From an uncultured Bacteroidales bacterium (GTDB lineage Bacteria > Bacteroidota > Bacteroidia > Bacteroidales > Marinilabiliaceae), in assembly GCA_937892255.1 (NCBI GenBank), contig CALAUL010000035.1, positions 1 through 34,440 of the forward strand: a stretch of DNA of 34,440 nt. Direction: 5' to 3'. Below are positions 33,706-34,440 of the stretch, piece by piece. Both the position numbers and the translations under genes were made by a program. Numbering within the stretch: the stretch's first letter is position 1; every line of letters starts with the position of its first letter. The notes under the pieces were generated by a model. It had not been told where the DNA came from. It searched no databases and saw nothing but the letters and a program-made list of their open reading frames with translations.

Positions 33706-33914
33706 GGTGTACCTATGGTGAGCCTATGGTGTACCTACGGTGTACCTATGGTGTACCTATGGTGAGCCTATGGTGTACCTACGGTGAGCCTATGGTGTAC
33801 CTATGGTGTACCTACGGTGAGCCTATGGTGTACCTATGGTGTACCTATGGTGAGCCTATGGTGTAGCTATGGTGTACCTACGGTGTACCTACGGTGAGCC
33901 TATGGTGTCGCTAA
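33706..33914. repeat. Array 1: nineteen tandem 11-bp units (GGTGTACCTAT type)
   Basis: Eighteen full units run without a gap from 33706 to 33903, plus a degenerate nineteenth (33904-33914). Three main forms alternate: GGTGTACCTAT (A), GGTGTACCTAC (A') and GGTGAGCCTAT (B), in the order A B A' A A B A' B A A' B A A B a A' A' B, where 'a' is GGTGTAGCTAT. There are no spacers, so it is not CRISPR. The period is close to one turn of B-DNA. No function can be assigned. Confidence 0.95.
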
Positions 33915-33956
33915 ATGCCGTTTAAATGTCGTTTAAATGTCGTTTAAATGGTGTTT
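33913..33956. repeat. Array 2: four tandem 11-bp units (AAATGTCGTTT type)
   Basis: AAATGCCGTTT, AAATGTCGTTT, AAATGTCGTTT and AAATGGTGTTT follow directly after array 1, and AAAC begins a broken fifth. The sequence differs from array 1 but the period is again 11 bp. The junctions create TTTAAA at each boundary. Confidence 0.92.
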
Positions 33957-34026
33957 AAACGAGTCGTATATAGTTTTTTTGGGGGGATAGTATAACGATG
34001 TAGAGTTTTACATAGTTGATTGTACT

Positions 34027-34081
34027 CACTGCAATGACATTGCAGTGTCATTGCAAAGGGTATGCAGAGGCATTGCAATTA
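34027..34081. repeat. Array 3: five 11-bp units centred on TGCA
   Basis: Units CACTGCAATGA, CATTGCAGTGT, CATTGCAAAGG, GTATGCAGAGG and CATTGCAATTA run from 34027 to 34081. The palindromic core TGCA recurs at 34030, 34041, 34052, 34063 and 34074, exactly 11 bp apart, while the flanks vary. Fixed cores with variable flanks look more like phased sites than recent slippage. Confidence 0.8.
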
Positions 34082-34440
34082 GCAAGAATAATATTTATCC
34101 TATAATCAAATGAAAATAACCGTGATTTGTCAATATAACATGTTTTTTGTTTTTGAGAGTAAGGTATGATAAATATTTTCGGTGTTTTTAAGAATAGTGA
34201 TAAAATGATTATTAACTGATGAGGGGGGTGTTTTATTGTTAGATGATATTATTCCAAAGAATAGGCAAGTGGCCATAAGTATATATTTTGTGTACAAAAA
34301 TACGCATATAGAGGGATAAAGCGTTTTTTTATCAAATTATTTCAAAAAAAACATGGAAATGTTTTGTGGTTTCAAAAATAAGTATCATATTTGCATTGGG
34401 ATTTTTCATAAAACTTGGATTTAGTTAGCTGATTTAAGGA
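34082..34440. other. A/T-rich non-coding tail
   Basis: No gene or RNA is visible. Six-G runs occur at 33981-33986 (after a T7 run) and 34223-34228. The promoter near the right edge, listed separately, suggests a plus-strand gene starting beyond the window. Confidence 0.5.
34363..34393 (+). promoter_or_regulatory. Promoter for a gene beyond the right edge
   Basis: TTTG (34363-34366), 19 bp, then CATATTTG (34386-34393), one base from TAnnTTTG. No ATG-started frame of useful length begins before 34440. Confidence 0.55.

Noticed and set aside
33706..33903. Repeat region encoding a repetitive peptide
   Set aside because: On the minus strand each unit brings TAG into a shifting frame, so all frames are closed. 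On the plus strand TGA in the B units closes two frames, and the third has no supported start or signal.
33706..33914. CRISPR array
   Set aside because: The 11-bp units are contiguous with no spacers, and no cas genes are present.
34027..34110. Replication origin with iterons
   Set aside because: No DnaA boxes (only a poor TTTATCCTA-like match near 34094) and no dnaA, dnaN or rep gene nearby.

Overview
The window looks like chromosome from a member of the Bacteroidota, most likely order Bacteroidales. Three kinds of evidence agree. The promoters are of Bacteroides type (a TTTG-like -33 box, about 19 bp, then a -7 box TAnnTTTG) and recur before many genes. The gene families are typical of the group: DUF3078 barrel, Bacteroidetes 'putative porin', SusC-type plug, GH97, carboxynorspermidine decarboxylase, Reg_prop/Y_Y_Y histidine kinase and lipoprotein serpin. 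Start codons lack clear Shine-Dalgarno sequences. I cannot name a species.

Layout. 1-3054: a leader with a 27-bp palindrome, an ACT-domain protein and an overlapping putative porin. 3199-8371: a small hemicellulose-type locus with a GH43 lipoprotein, a CE6-CE1 double esterase and a GH97 alpha-glycosidase. It has no SusC/SusD pair, and a strong terminator hairpin sits between its first two genes. 8518-9907: a lipoprotein serpin and a bidirectional terminator. 9981-11620 (minus): an envelope operon of M23 peptidase, FtsB/DivIC-like protein and small membrane protein, divergent from alaS (11785-14421). 14497-20636 (minus): a tightly coupled operon of S41 peptidase lipoprotein, zinc-ribbon Nudix hydrolase, two-component sensor kinase and methyltransferase. 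20833-22783 (minus): a phytoene-dehydrogenase-like oxidoreductase and the fluoride channel crcB. 23046-24565 (plus): a stand-alone TonB plug protein, then rnpA-yidD. 24572-26172 (minus): recX and nspC. 26382-31925 (plus): a DUF3078 barrel and a 1387-residue GAF/receiver/PPDK-N protein. 32160-33470 (minus): a DUF1593 nucleoside-hydrolase-like secreted protein. 33471-34440: a gene-free stretch with three successive arrays of different sequence, all with an 11-bp period, ending in a promoter that points out of the window.

Most unusual items. (1) The 1387-residue protein carries three GAF-like repeats, a degenerate and a complete receiver domain, and a PPDK/PEP-synthase ATP-grasp domain, but lacks the phosphohistidine swivel and the PEP/pyruvate barrel of those enzymes. 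(2) Three 11-bp-period arrays lie in about 380 bp of non-coding DNA, with a degenerate two-unit echo upstream of crcB. (3) S41 protease, Nudix, sensor kinase and methyltransferase are translationally coupled. (4) Several genes have their -7 box almost touching the start codon, which implies leaderless or near-leaderless mRNAs.

Promoter positions were used to correct starts. The ACT protein, CE6-CE1 esterase, sensor kinase, CrcB, plug protein and the 1387-residue protein all have longer open frames whose extra N-terminal codons overlap a promoter, a terminator or a neighbouring gene, or begin at GTG.
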